Source of the DNA: Apostichopus japonicus
Taxonomy: Eukaryota; Echinodermata; Holothuroidea; Aspidochirotida; Stichopodidae
DNA length: 64,000 nt
Reading direction: 5' to 3'
Assembly (NCBI RefSeq): GCF_037975245.1
Contig: NC_092561.1
Location: 3,579,001-3,643,000, forward strand
Under the pieces are notes generated by a model. That model was given only the letters and a program-made list of their open reading frames with translations. It was not told the DNA's origin and ran no database searches. Of the stretch, positions 36,854-63,102 are shown one piece after another (the stretch's first letter is position 1; each line of letters opens with the position of its first letter). The position numbers and the translations under genes were made by a program.

Positions 36854-38580
36854 GCTATAATATAGGCCCTGTGATAGTACGACGAGAATAGATTTATACT
36901 ATATATAATAACGCTTACAGTAGCCAATATTGTCATAACAGTTGATGCTTGAATTTGGTGATAACTTAAAGCAACTTTTGGCTTGGATCATGTACATCAG
37001 TTCGACGGGTGGTTTCCCTTAAAAAGTCGCAAATCTGGCACTTAACTTACTGAAGAATAGAGAAATCAGAAAACAACAGTTCTTGTATATTTGTAGACAT
37101 TTATGAAGAATCAACCAAGTGAACATATATACATCCAGGTATTTGATACAGCATTGTAACAGATTCTTTTGAAGATGCTGTTCTGAAAAGTATTAACATT
37201 TTAAGCTGAAAATGCACAATGAAGAGGAATTCCCTAATGTAGGGATATCATTCTAATTATGAATACCATATATGGAAATATAACTACATGAGAGGACGGG
37301 CACACCATCTAATGTTTCTACAAGTGAAGCATTCTGTAAGTTAAAATATGTTGTGCACATGGCCGCCATAACCAGGAGATACATAAAGGACCGTATAAAT
37401 CAAAGGAAATTTACTGCCTTGTATGGTTGTATCACATCATCTATGAGAAGGGCTGATGTTCAGAGCTTAAATTATGGACATTTCCAATGAAATATCTCAT
37501 CTATAGTATCGCATTTTTTTTTTGTTCTAGTGGATAATCCCATTAACTAAAGAAGCTTGTAAGCGAGTTGTCACAAAAAAAATAGTTAAGAGTTGAGATT
37601 ATGTATCAGAAAGTTTGAATGAGCAGCAAACATCCTACAACAATGAAAACATGAAAGCAATTAAAAAAAATATGGAAGAACATGGAAAGATAATGAAATT
37701 GTGAATATGCTGATCGTTATAATCCGCAATGAAGCATCATTTTGAGTAAAGGATCTTGCATATCACTGAAACAACTATAAGTAGAGCATGTGATTAACTT
37801 AATTGAAGATAGAAAGGGTGTATGTTTGTTCACATGGAATTAAGGTGCTTACAGTAGATGCAAAATGCTGTTATACTTTGCAATAGTAGAAACTATGTTG
37901 AATTAAATATTTAAAAACTAAGATAACGGCAAAAAATAAACGGTAACATTATCCCATATAAATGCTGAAGATTTTCAAAAGTTTCCTAATTTATTTCCCC
38001 ATTTTTAATATGCATATTCATAATTCAACCAAATGGAAACGTTTCAAAATTAACATATTAACGAAAAGAATTATGCAGGGTACTGAAAAAATAATAGCGA
38101 TGAAAATTTACTAAAATATGTTAACCTTTAAGCTTATCGATTTGTTGTTAAAGGGTTATGCAATATGCCGTAGCAATTTTAGTGGAATTTATCTAGAAGA
38201 CAGATTTAATTATCGCCAAGTCACGGTTCTTTCGGTCATATATAACTGTATACGCGTTGGAACTATCGCTAGCTAACAGAAATCAATTTTGAAGCCTCGA
38301 GTGGATTCTGATTAAATTATTCCCAACAGTAACTCAATTTATACAACATCGGAATGCTGCTTGTTTATCAACAAACAAAACTATTTTCGGTATTTTGTTG
38401 TAAGTTTCATCGAAATATGAGAGCATTTTGCAAAATTTACCCTTACTTTACAAGCATGAAAGATTTCCATATGTACGTTGATAAAAAGGTTCTCTTCCAG
38501 TGCCATGATCATTATACAACAATGATCTGATCACAAAATGTGTATTTCATTAATATTAACCTCAGCAAAATTCCTGTCGT
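36854..38580. other. intergenic region, no gene seen
   Basis: AT-rich, with scattered stops in all frames. No conserved protein segment or structured RNA recognised. Confidence 0.5.
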
Positions 38581-38617
38581 TGGGCAGTGATGTGCTACTA
38601 ACATATATACATATAAC

Positions 38618-38691
<74 letters not shown>

Positions 38692-38985
38692 AGACATATA
38701 TAGACATATAGACATATATAGACATATAAACAGATATACACACATATATACACATATATATAGACATATATAGACATAAATAGACATATATAGAAATATA
38801 TAAACATATTTACACATATATACACATATATAAACATATTTACACACACATACACACACACACATACATACACACACATATATATATATATATATTTATA
38901 GATATATATATATATATATATATTTTTTTTTTTACATATAAATATATATATATATATATATACACGACAAAGGCAAATAATTGAA
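38581..38985. repeat. (TA)n / TATACA microsatellite complex
   Basis: TA runs alternate with acatatatagacata-type hexamers and cacacaca. The long minus-strand ORFs here (repetitive Tyr/Ile/Val/Cys) are artefacts of the repeat. Confidence 0.95.
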
Positions 38986-39142
38986 ATCGTAGTGAGTTGG
39001 AAAATCTATATATATATATCTGGGTGTGTGTGTTGTGTAGCCTATATATGTATAATTTATATGGATAATGTCTATGTATGTGTACTTATACGTAGTATGT
39101 ATTTAGTATAGATATATATCATAACAATATTCGGAGTAACTG

Positions 39143-40538
39143 TTACATCCACGAAAATTCATAATTTGTCATGTGTTTCAATTTAATATTGAAAGGTCTA
39201 TAAAAGTTGTAGAGTTTCCGTAAAACTTTTGAATTCACTTTTGGTTTTGGTCTTCCTTTTCCTCCGAGACAACCAGCGTCAGGTCTCTCACGGAGTACTG
39301 GACAAAAATAATCACCTGATTTTCGAAAGTGCTTTCTGCTGAAGAATCGAGATATATTGAGAAATATCTCCGTTTGACTCAAGATATCCCAAGGCGATGA
39401 AACAAAATCTTTTCCATCTATGATGAGTAGCTTCTCTTTGGGAATGAACTTTAAAATTTCTGAAACATAATTGATGTAAAGTCCCTTATTTATCAAATCG
39501 TTACTTATATCAACTTCTCCAGATGAGTTAAGAACACTCTTCTCAAAGGATGTAGCGATGTTATAACCTTTAAAGTTAGCTACTTTTTCGTAACTTGTTC
39601 TTTGAGATTTTACGTTCCAAACCAACCTATGCTTTATTGGATAACTGCCTATATTTTTAACGTTTTTCATTTTGATCTTGCAATGTACATAATCTGATAA
39701 AGCTCTTTTAACAGGGTCAATTAATATCAACAAGTATCGCGTTCCATGCGTTGTTATATTACCTACAACATGGCGAAACGTATCATATCTGTTTTGAAGG
39801 CCGACCATGTCAAACAAGCCGACTTCACTCGGTGTCGTAAAGGACATGTGTGTCTCGATAAAGTCTGTCCTGTTTAGTAACATGACGTCACTTTTTCCGA
39901 GGTAAATACTGGAAACGACGTCAGGATGTAAATCCAATAAAGCAGATAACATTTGGGATCCACACTTTTTCACACCTATGATCCAAACACCAGGTAACTT
40001 TCTTGTACAATTTAGTCTCGTCAATGTATCTCTGTCTGCCCTTACACGTGAAAGGCCCAATTGCCCTTCCTTGTACCTATAACATCCCCATAGTTTTTCC
40101 TTAGAATAATTAACCGGTTTACGAGATTCATCAATTTTGTTCGCGATTTGTGTCCACATTCTTCAAATTATAGTCCACAAGAGAAAAGCCGTTGACATCA
40201 TTTTGGTACGGATTCTGCTGAACGTTATTTTGTTCAAATCTGGTAATGTTAGGTGCTTTTGAGAGGTTGTTGGTGCTTGTCAATATAAAATCAATATGTC
40301 TGTGATTGTCCATTATGGAATTGACGCCATCCAACTCGTGTCCTCGTATATAGGATGCTCTAACGTAGTTCTCCGACAACACCTTACCTTGATCTGAAAC
40401 CAATACATACCCGAGAAGGCAGATGAAAGTAAGTGACGTGAAAATGCGACATAACCGCCTTTTAAAGCAGCTTAGTTTCCTAAGTTTTCTTGGCAGTACA
40501 AACATTTTGTTAAAAGATTGCCTGCCTTTATCTTGCAA
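39143..40538 (-). pseudogene. second HS3ST-like sulfotransferase, frameshifted
   Basis: Paralogue of the gene at 34087-35490 in the same orientation. 40131-40538 encodes a cytosolic tail, a membrane anchor (about residues 32-47) and a stem. 39143-40159 encodes the catalytic part in another frame (338 residues from a Met, starting MWTQIANK). Joining them needs one base fewer between about 40131 and 40165, for example in the AAAA run of GAACAAAATTG; no GT-AG intron fits. The 5'-phosphosulfate loop GVKKCGSQML is present. The position of catalytic Glu is Ser (VSSIYLG), the 3'-phosphate Arg is Ile (LILIDPVKRALSDY), while the Cys pair and C-terminal FSWM end are kept. It is either a recent pseudogene, a sequencing or allelic frameshift, or a shorter soluble protein from the internal Met. 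Confidence 0.7.
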
Positions 40539-40595
40539 CGTTCGTCATTGCTCTAAACAAGTTCATTGTTCTAAATAGTCGATTTGAATTTTTTT

Positions 40596-40745
40596 AAAGG
40601 ACAAAAGACGAGAGTTCCAATGGTTACCTTTACACAATGGATCTCTGCTAGGTTTACCCTATCAATTACTCCTGCAACTTTGTATAAACTGGGTATTACA
40701 GACAATTCAACACTGTACTGTACATGAATGTTCACGGTAATCGTG
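40596..40745 (-). repeat. duplicated upstream segment, copy 2
   Basis: Matches 36655-36853 (shared ttccaatggttacctttaca, tataaactgggtattacaga). Lies about 58 bases upstream of the second sulfotransferase start, so it may carry promoter or 5' UTR sequence. Confidence 0.9.
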
Positions 40746-41269
40746 CCTGGTTCTAAATAGTCCTGACGTCCTCGAACTTACATCCTTGCCAATGATACGT
40801 CATCGTTAGCCAGTAAGTTATGTCACATGTTGCTGTCACGTATTCCGATTGAAAACTGGAACAGATGGAAGCAATATAGACTGGAATTTCATGAGATATT
40901 TCATGAACCCGACCGACTCTTTCGCTTGTGAACTTATGCAGAAGTGTATGGAGATGTATCTAATGCAAACAGTCAATTTGGCTGAATTGGTTTTATTAAA
41001 CTCCCCACAGTGCAGTTCTGGTGATATCACAAGGGCGAACAAGTATAGTAGGTTATCATAGTAGGTTCAAAAATACTTTTTATTTGTTTGATCGCATGAG
41101 TGGAGAACCGTGCCTATCAAGGAAGCCACTTAACCTTGCACAAAAAGAGATAGCCTTGCCAAACCTTTTGTTTTATATAACAGGGAATTGTTATTCCATA
41201 ACAACTCCCTGGTTATACAGTGAGATCAGAATCAAAATAAGCATCCCAGTGTTAGTTCAGTGAGTTATC

Positions 41270-42785
41270 TATTAGAGATAGATGAGGTATGTGTCTTTAG
41301 GCCTCATTATAGCCTTAGATGAGGTATGTGTCTTTAAGGCCTCATTATAGCCTTAGATGGGGTATGTGTCTTAAGTCCTCATTATATATAGATTGGGTAT
41401 GTGTCTTAAGGCCTCATTATAGATGTATGTATGTATGTATGGGTGTATGAATTTGAGATCCTCCTGAAAGCAGGAACTCGCGAAGAATCTATCATTGGCT
41501 TATCAAAGCCGCAAGCTGACCAAGGTCAGTCTCTTAGATTCATATTTAACGTCCATGATTATGAATTGTCAATTGTCAACCACTCTGTAACTGGACGACA
41601 TACATTAATCCTGGAGTGACTCGAACTCGGGACCTTATGATGGAAAGGCACCGGCGTTAACCACTGAGCTGACACTCCTACTAGATAGATGGATATGTGT
41701 CTTTATGCCTCATTATAGATATATGGGGTATGTGTCTGGTCTCATTATAGATATATGGGGTATGTGTCTTAAGGCCTTATTATAGATATATGGGGTATGT
41801 GTCGGGTCTCATTATAGATATATGGGGTATGTGTATTAAGGCCTCATTATAGATAGGTGGACTATATGTCTTAAGGCCTCATTATAGATATATGAGGTAT
41901 GTGTCTTAAGGCCTCATTATAGATATATGGAGTATATGTCTTAAGGCCTCATTGTAGATAGATGGGGTATATGTCTTAAGGCCTTATTTAGATATATGGA
42001 GTATGTGTCTTTAGGCCTCATTATAGCCTTAGATGGGGTATGTGTCTTTAGGCCTCATTATAGATAGGTGGACTATATGTCTTAAGGCCTCATTATAGAT
42101 ATATGTGGTATGTGTCTTAAGGCCTTATTATAGATATATGGGGTATGTGTCGGGTCTCATTATAGATATATGGGGTATGTGTATTAAGGCCTCATTATAG
42201 ATAGGTGGACTATATGTCTTAAGGCCTCATTATAGATATATGAGGTATGTGTCTTAAGGCCTCATTATAGATATATGGAGTATATGTCTTAAGGCCTCAT
42301 TGTAGATAGATGGGGTATATGTCTTAAGGCCTTATTTAGATATATGGAGTATGTGTCTTTAGGCCTCATTATAGCCTTAGATGGGGTATGTGTCTTTAGG
42401 CCTCATTATAGATGTATGTCTGTATGCATGTACGCGTGTATGTATGTGTGTCTTAAGGCCTGATTATAGATAGATGGCAATAGGCATATGTTTTCAGGCC
42501 TCATTATAGATAGATGAGGTATGTGTCTTTAGGCCTCATTATAGCCTTAGATGGGGTATGTGGCTTTAGGCCTCATTATAGCCTTAGATGGGGTATGTGG
42601 CTTTAGGCCTCATTATAGCCTTAGATGGGGGTGTGTCTTTAGGCCTCATTATAGATAGATGGGGTTTATGTTTTTAGGCCTCATTATAGATAGATGGGGT
42701 ATGTGGCTTTAGGCCTCATTATAGCCTTAGATGGGATATGTGTCTTAAGGCCTCATTAAAAGATAGATAGGGTATATTTCTTAAT
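41270..42785. repeat. 35-bp minisatellite, part 1
   Basis: Unit: taaggcctcattatagatat plus atggggtatgtgtct. A ten-unit block at about 41820-42065 recurs at about 42170-42410, giving a higher-order period of 348 bp. Interrupted by the SINE at 41424-41678. The array resumes at 43289-43329 and 43690-44010. Confidence 0.94.
41424..41678 (-). mobile_element. tRNA-headed SINE with (CATA)n tail
   Basis: On the minus strand, a 66-nt tRNA-like head (41613-41678) starts GGAGTGTCAGCTCAGTGGTT and ends GAGTTCGAGTCACTCC. GGAGTG and CACTCC can pair as an acceptor stem, and A and B boxes are clear. A body of about 165 bases follows, then a (catacata)n tail at 41424-41445. Inserted in the 35-bp minisatellite. 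Confidence 0.8.
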
Positions 42786-43288
42786 GTCTCAATGTGTGTT
42801 TGCTAAATTTTCACTTCCGTCTTTCCAGCTTACTGTCCTAAAAGCTCAGTGAAAATAACACCATGCGGTTTTCATATTAATAATCATTATTTTTATTGAG
42901 TGGCGTTAAACATTTTGAGCTGAATAAAATTCACCAGATTTTGTAACGAGTCCGTAGATTCTACAAACTTCAATCAAAATGTGCAAGCCCGGCTCAACAT
43001 TTCATGGGCCAATCAAATCTCTCTGTTATGTTAACAACAGTTAGGCATAGGACTTACGAGTATATATAGGTTACAATTGAGAAATGAACATGCTGATATG
43101 GGAGGTCGCAGTGATTTTACGGTAAATCGTTCGCACCATGAGCGCAAAAGAAAATAAATTTCTATTTTACAATTGCGACATCTTTTCTCCATTAAACCCA
43201 CCTGGTAAGAGTGCATTTAGCATAAGAAACATTGAATCTGCTTCGGAAGTTTGTTTTCCGAAATTCATCGGCAAACACGTATTGAGAC
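42786..43288. mobile_element. 503-bp terminal-inverted-repeat element
   Basis: Ends GTCTCAATGTGTGTTTGC and, inverted, GTCTCAATACGTGTTTGC. It splits the minisatellite and encodes no transposase. The target duplication is unclear, so the superfamily is not assigned. Confidence 0.6.
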
Positions 43289-43329
43289 TTTCAAGGCCTT
43301 ATTATAGATAGATGGGGTATGTGTCTTAA

Positions 43330-43689
43330 AGGGTGTGAAAACTCGCGCACAAAGAAATTTCTAATGCCGGTAATCTGACCAAGTTTGGAATGAGGTGTAA
43401 CAGAAGTGTTAGACACCACCATCGATCCCAGAAAATACACACACAGCTTGATACCGTCGGTAATTAGACACTAGTTTACAGTCAGTACATACAGCTGCGA
43501 TCAATATACTCACAGCGCAGTGTACAAACGATACAGCGATAGACATCGCAGGTCCAGCTAAAGATAACAAGGTATCACGTTCCATTACTGTCTGCATTTT
43601 GTAGCGACAAGAGAAAAACTTCACTTGCAATAAACGGAAAGTTAACTTTAAAGATGGCGGCACGCTGTTTGGGCGAGTCTTCAATACCT
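43330..43689. mobile_element. piggyBac-like MITE in a TTAA site
   Basis: A 360-bp element with imperfect inverted ends AGGGTGTGAAAACTCGCGC and AGGTATTGAAGACTCGCCC, flanked by TTAA at 43326-43329 and 43690-43693. Removing it and one TTAA restores the array phrase gtgtcttaaggcct. TTAA targeting is the piggyBac hallmark. Confidence 0.75.
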
Positions 43690-44010
43690 TTAAGGCCTGA
43701 TTATAGATATATGGGGTATGTGTCTTAAGACCTCATTATAGATAGATAGGTATGTGTCGTTATGCCTGAGTATAGATAGAAGGAGTATGTGTCTTAATGT
43801 CTCATTATAGATAGATGGAGTATGTGTCTTAATGTCTCATTATAGATAGATGGAGTATGTGTCTTAATGTCTCATTATAGATAGATGGAGTATGTGTCTT
43901 AATGTCTCATTATAGATAGATGGAGTATGTGTCTTAATGTCTCATTATAGATAGATGGAGTATGTGTCTTAATGTCTCATTATAGATAGATGGAGTATGT
44001 CTTAAGGCCC
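43690..44010. repeat. 35-bp minisatellite, last part
   Basis: Contains about seven almost identical units gatagatggagtatgtgtct plus taatgtctcattata, more uniform than the rest of the array. Confidence 0.93.
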
Positions 44011-46213
44011 TATTGTCACGGAAACCGTGGAAATATGGAAATATGGAATTATGAATACTGGATTATTATATATCATAATATACTAAAGAGAAAATGAAGA
44101 CTTTAAAAAGGGTGACATAATTTTCCTCGGGGCTTGAACACACCCTTGAGGCCCCTGTAGTCCTGATTCAGTGTAGGCCACTTTACCTTATTACCATCGT
44201 ATAAACCACCAGTGTCACGTGCAAGATGTTAACTATATCTTTCTTACTCATTTCACAAACTATGTCACAGAGTTACTAGTTTAAAACTAGACATTCTTTG
44301 TCAATAAGCAGTTAGTCTGAAATTTCAACAAACCGTCAATCACCGAATAATGAAAACAACTTAGGGAAATCCCCACTCCTTTGTTTGTAGCACGTGACTG
44401 CATGTCTTCCTTTCACGTGAAAAGAACTACCGGAAGCAAGGTATGTTCTTGTATTTTTTTTTGTGTATTTGCGTAGGCGTATGGGAAGACATTTTGCAGG
44501 ATGAGGGGGGGGGGGGGGTGTTTTCCTTAAACTTGTCCCTGATTGGGAACAATGACGTGAATGTTGGTTACATTTGCCTGTAACAAATATAGCGCTATTG
44601 CCCTCAATTCGACATATTTTTGCTCGGGGGGGGGGGGGGCAGACCCCTCGTTTTGTATACGTCAATGCTTATTGGGGTCTAAATTTTTACAAAAATGAAA
44701 AAAAAAATCTTAAAAGTAAGGAATCATAAAAAGGACAAAGTAAAGGTAAGCTTTATCTTCTTCTTTTTTTTAAGGGGGGGGGGGGGAGAGGTGGGAAGAA
44801 GAATGATTTCCGTTATTTTGAAGCGATATTTTATATTTCGCAAAGATTCATGGTATTTCGATTTTCTTTGTAGTTCAATTGCCTTGATGATATTCATAGT
44901 GCTGTGGTCAGATCATGCATTTATAAAATATCATGATATCTGAAATATTCATACTTTTGCCATTCAATGTATGATTTTGACCTTAAAATGCAGAAAATTC
45001 CCGGCAATTGTTTAGGTAACTACCCTCAGTCCCGGAATCTCTTATATGTGACTCTCCTGTGACGAAATCGAAAGAGCAAAACAGATGGAAAACACTTTCT
45101 CACATTTGTTAAATTCATTTTATTTTATGCTTGATGTCTATAAAGCATTTTTGTGGCGTAATGAACAACGACATTTCCAAGGCAAGAAATTGATCGTACC
45201 GATAATCAAGGTATACTTTTTGCCTAAGATTTCATCCGGTGAACATTAAAGCTAAACTTCAATTATTTCTATATTATTTAATTAAAAGATAAAATAAAAA
45301 AGGACCAGCCTTAGTTTGTGCAAAACATTGCAGAATTGTTCAAAACTACAAAACTTACTTAAAATTACTTCAATTATTTACAGTAAACTTTATCAGGCAA
45401 TGCACAAAAAGTGTCAAAAATAAATAGTGCAGAATTGGTTTACAGGAACGTTATGCAAAGTGTTGCGTATACTGTTCATAATCAGTTAAATTTCACAGAC
45501 AATTGGATACGACTATATCATACTTATAAATGATGGGGAAAATGAAATGGTAAACCATCATACAGAATAATTTCGAAACTATAAATGCAGAAAATTCACT
45601 TTCTAAACTCTTAGATTGAAGCAGATCAATAACACAATAAAACTTGATTAACGGCAAATGAACTATACCTTAATATGACAGACGTATATATAATTCTGGC
45701 AGCTGCCTGCATGCTATTCAAAAACATGACGTCATCATGACATACACCTTTAAGGAGCCAATCAATCATTCATAAATGATTTTGACAGTGAATTGCTAAA
45801 ATGATAGATAAGTATTCTCTTTCCGAAATATACAGTTAGCTATCTGTAAGTACTATGACACTTAGGGTATATCATAATAGGTCAATGCCCCCTGTAGCAA
45901 GAAACTCCTCGACTGGTTTCAAGTGAAGCAAATCAGGTTGATTTATTCAAGCGATTGTTCACCAACCAGCATCAAGACCTTGCATCAAGACCAAACATGA
46001 ACTAAATCAAGGTGTATAGTAGGGCGAACGAAGGCAGTAATATCAAATCTCAACAAGCTGTGGCTGCACAACTCTTTGAGTTGAAATATATACAGACAAA
46101 CGTCGCAAATCCTCATGTGGATATTTCAAGGTATAGTTGATTACCACGACATCCCATGAGTGCTGTCTTATTGGTAGAAGAAAACAAAACCCCTTTAATA
46201 GGATAATTTAATG
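44011..46213. other. intergenic region, no gene seen
   Basis: Holds three long G runs (about 44505, 44625 and 44776) and AT-rich sequence. No supported coding or RNA feature. Confidence 0.5.
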
Positions 46214-46577
46214 CAGTGGCGTAGGAAGGTACTTTTGAGCGGGGGGGCTGAAGACTGATGGCCGGCCTGGGGGAGGGGTCTAAGGGGAGGGGGTGTCCCC
46301 CTCCCCTTTGGAATTTTTTTGCATTTCCAGGTAGCCTCAGATGCAATTTGGTGCAATATAGCACACTTCAACACCCACTCCATTTTGTAAACTTAATTTT
46401 GTATTTTCACCAGGCCTTAGATGCAATTTGGTGCTCCAAATGAGATTTTTTTCTCATTTGGAAATGAAAAAGGGGTTTTCTGACTTGCGAAGCGGGGGGG
46501 CGGAATGATACTTCCGCCCTCCACATTTTTCACTGGGGGGCTGGCGCCCCCCAGCCCCCACGGTTCCTACGCCCTTG
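46214..46577. mobile_element. hAT-type MITE
   Basis: A 364-bp element with ends CAGTGGCGTAGGAA and TTCCTACGCCCTTG. A perfect 8-bp target duplication ATTTAATG lies at 46206-46213 and 46578-46585. The interior is G/C-run rich with no transposase. Confidence 0.9.
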
Positions 46578-46661
46578 ATTTAATGATGGCTGAATACCTT
46601 GCTTCTTGATGTATAGGCTACCAATACATGATGTGAGTACAGAAAGTCCTATATAAACAAC

Positions 46662-46948
46662 AAAGTGGCTATTCTTATGACTAGTTGTAAGAATAATTTA
46701 TAAATACGCATGCGCAGTTGCTTTAACATGGCTATTTTTACAGCTAGGAGTACTATTTTTATGACTAGGAGTAACAATAATTTCCGGTTAGGGTTAAGGT
46801 TAGGTTAGTGTTTAGGGTTAGGTTAGGGTTAGGTTACCCCTACTACATACGCAGTTGCTTTATTTACTTTACTGCGCTTGAATTCGCCGATGTCGTAAGA
46901 ATAGTTTTTAAATAATTGTTACAACTAGTTGTAAGAATAGCCACGGCC
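46662..46948. mobile_element. MULE-like MITE containing telomere-like repeats
   Basis: Inverted ends share GTGGCTATTCTTA and ACTAGTTGTAA (27 of 30 bases). Flanked by tataaacaac at 46652-46661 and 46949-46958, a 9-10 bp duplication as in Mutator-like elements. The centre (about 46787-46836) is a degenerate ggttaggg/ggttag tract. Confidence 0.75.
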
Positions 46949-46958
46949 TATAAACAAC

Positions 46959-48324
46959 GCTTATCTTTAGCACTATACAGTAGGTCGGTCCTTAATTAGT
47001 AATGTATTTTCTCTTCTTCTTTATGAAATATTGCATCAATGAGGACATTGATCTTTTACCTTTTAAGACACAGCAGGGTATATATTTATACATTTTGAGC
47101 TTGATTTTGTAGTCCCTTCATATTTCAGTTAATGTCACACAGTCAGGGTAATATATTGAATTTCTGTGAGTGGGTGTATAAACTGCTTGTAGTTTGATGA
47201 CTTGAACAGAACACCAATTCATGTAGCGTAATTGGTTGCACTTCGAAACTAACTTGTTAATTTAAATCCTTTGAATTGATATAATAGGTAAGGACTTGTT
47301 TGGGTCTTTCGTTTTCATATATTTTATTTCTTTATGGTGATTCCTTCCGGATCTCAAAATACGAGAATTTGAATGTCAGTATTTTAACCAGCTTCTTCAA
47401 CGTTTTATTCATTCAAGCCTAAGGTTTTATTATGCCCCTCAGTCTAAAACCTATCCGTCTATACTTTAGTCTGAGCAAGTGTTCGTCGGGTAGAATTTTA
47501 GTTGAAGTGTTGTTAGACCCTTCGGCAAAGCTGCTAATGTCGACAAAACAAGAACCTTAAAGGGAGGCTGTAACAGTATCCCATAGTTTGGTAGATATAC
47601 CGAATGGTCACAATGGTTAAAGGAGTTGCAACACATTTTAGAATTTTGTTTGTTGTTGAAAAGTGTTAAATATATTTGTACGATGTACATCACTTTTCTT
47701 AAGATCCTTGTTCCCATGGTGACGTCACAGAGGCAGCAATCTACCTAATGTAATTTGGATTGACACGTCAACATAGTTGAGACTCGAAGTTAACAAGATT
47801 CTTTATACATGCAAAGTACATATAAACAAAGAATAAATGAATTTACCAACGAAAGTAACGTAGCATGTTGTTCATAGATATTCATAGACATTAAAAAACA
47901 AAAGACTATCAATGTACCCGAAAAAACCTATTTCTTTCCATTGAAGTGAAATGATTAGTCCATTTGACAAACATGGCGAATGCCCTGGATAGAAAACATA
48001 GTAACTATGCTATATTTCGAAATCCTTAAATATTTTAATGAAACCAATTTTCCGCATTCTTGTTGCTGAGCCTCGAAATCATTACAAACTCAACAGAGAA
48101 TCTAGTGAATCTGTATAAAACTAAGTGGGCTCTTAGATCTGAATCGAATCCATCTACACAATTGCGAAAAGACATTAACAAAGACTGCTAATAGATGTGT
48201 TTACATTGCATATCTTTCTACATGAGACAAACAGTATCAGAATAATAAATAATAATGATACAAAAAACGAGGATCCGTGAGAAGTTTGGGCTTGTGGTGT
48301 AAAGCTATAATATATATATATATT

Positions 48325-48397
<73 letters not shown>

Positions 48398-48818
48398 GTG
48401 CACCGTGACCAGTACATGTGTAAACAAACGTAAGTTATATTTGAAACTTTAATAAGATTGATATCAAAGCAAACTCGTCACTTTTTTTCAGTCTTTCGTC
48501 GACATGTTTGTTGGATTTCATTTGAATTGAAATTTGTCAACTTATAAACAGTATATGTTGTGTGAATTAGGGCAGGAATATCGTTCAAACTGTTGTAACA
48601 AATAAAAAACAATAAGATAACTTTTGACGACAACTTCTGAAATAATCTCTATTACTTTATGGAACTGAAAATACAATTATGACTCATTTTGAAAGACAAG
48701 CAGGGTTACACTTATATTATACCAAACCATGATCAAAAGAATGGAATGAAAATCTTTTAATATGAACTAATTGAATTCGATTAAAAAAAGAAATCAAAAC
48801 AAGAGAACAATAATTAAA
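46959..48818. other. intergenic region / 3' flank of the Ras-like gene
   Basis: No other gene seen. Contains a (TA)n tract at 48309-48392. The Ras-like 3' UTR must lie in its right part, but no AATAAA on the minus strand stands out. Confidence 0.45.
48309..48392. repeat. (TA)n microsatellite
   Basis: TA run with one tttaca interruption. Confidence 0.97.

Positions 48819-63102
<14,284 letters not shown>

Noticed and set aside
38512-38879. Long minus-strand ORFs rich in Tyr/Ile/Val/Cys
   Set aside because: They are translations of TATA/TACA microsatellite DNA in several frames and have no gene context.
41613-41678. Genuine tRNA gene
   Set aside because: The anticodon stem does not pair well and the sequence is fused to a SINE body and tail.
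46787-46836. Chromosome end
   Set aside because: The TTAGGG-like tract is short and degenerate, and lies inside an inverted-repeat element with unique DNA on both sides.
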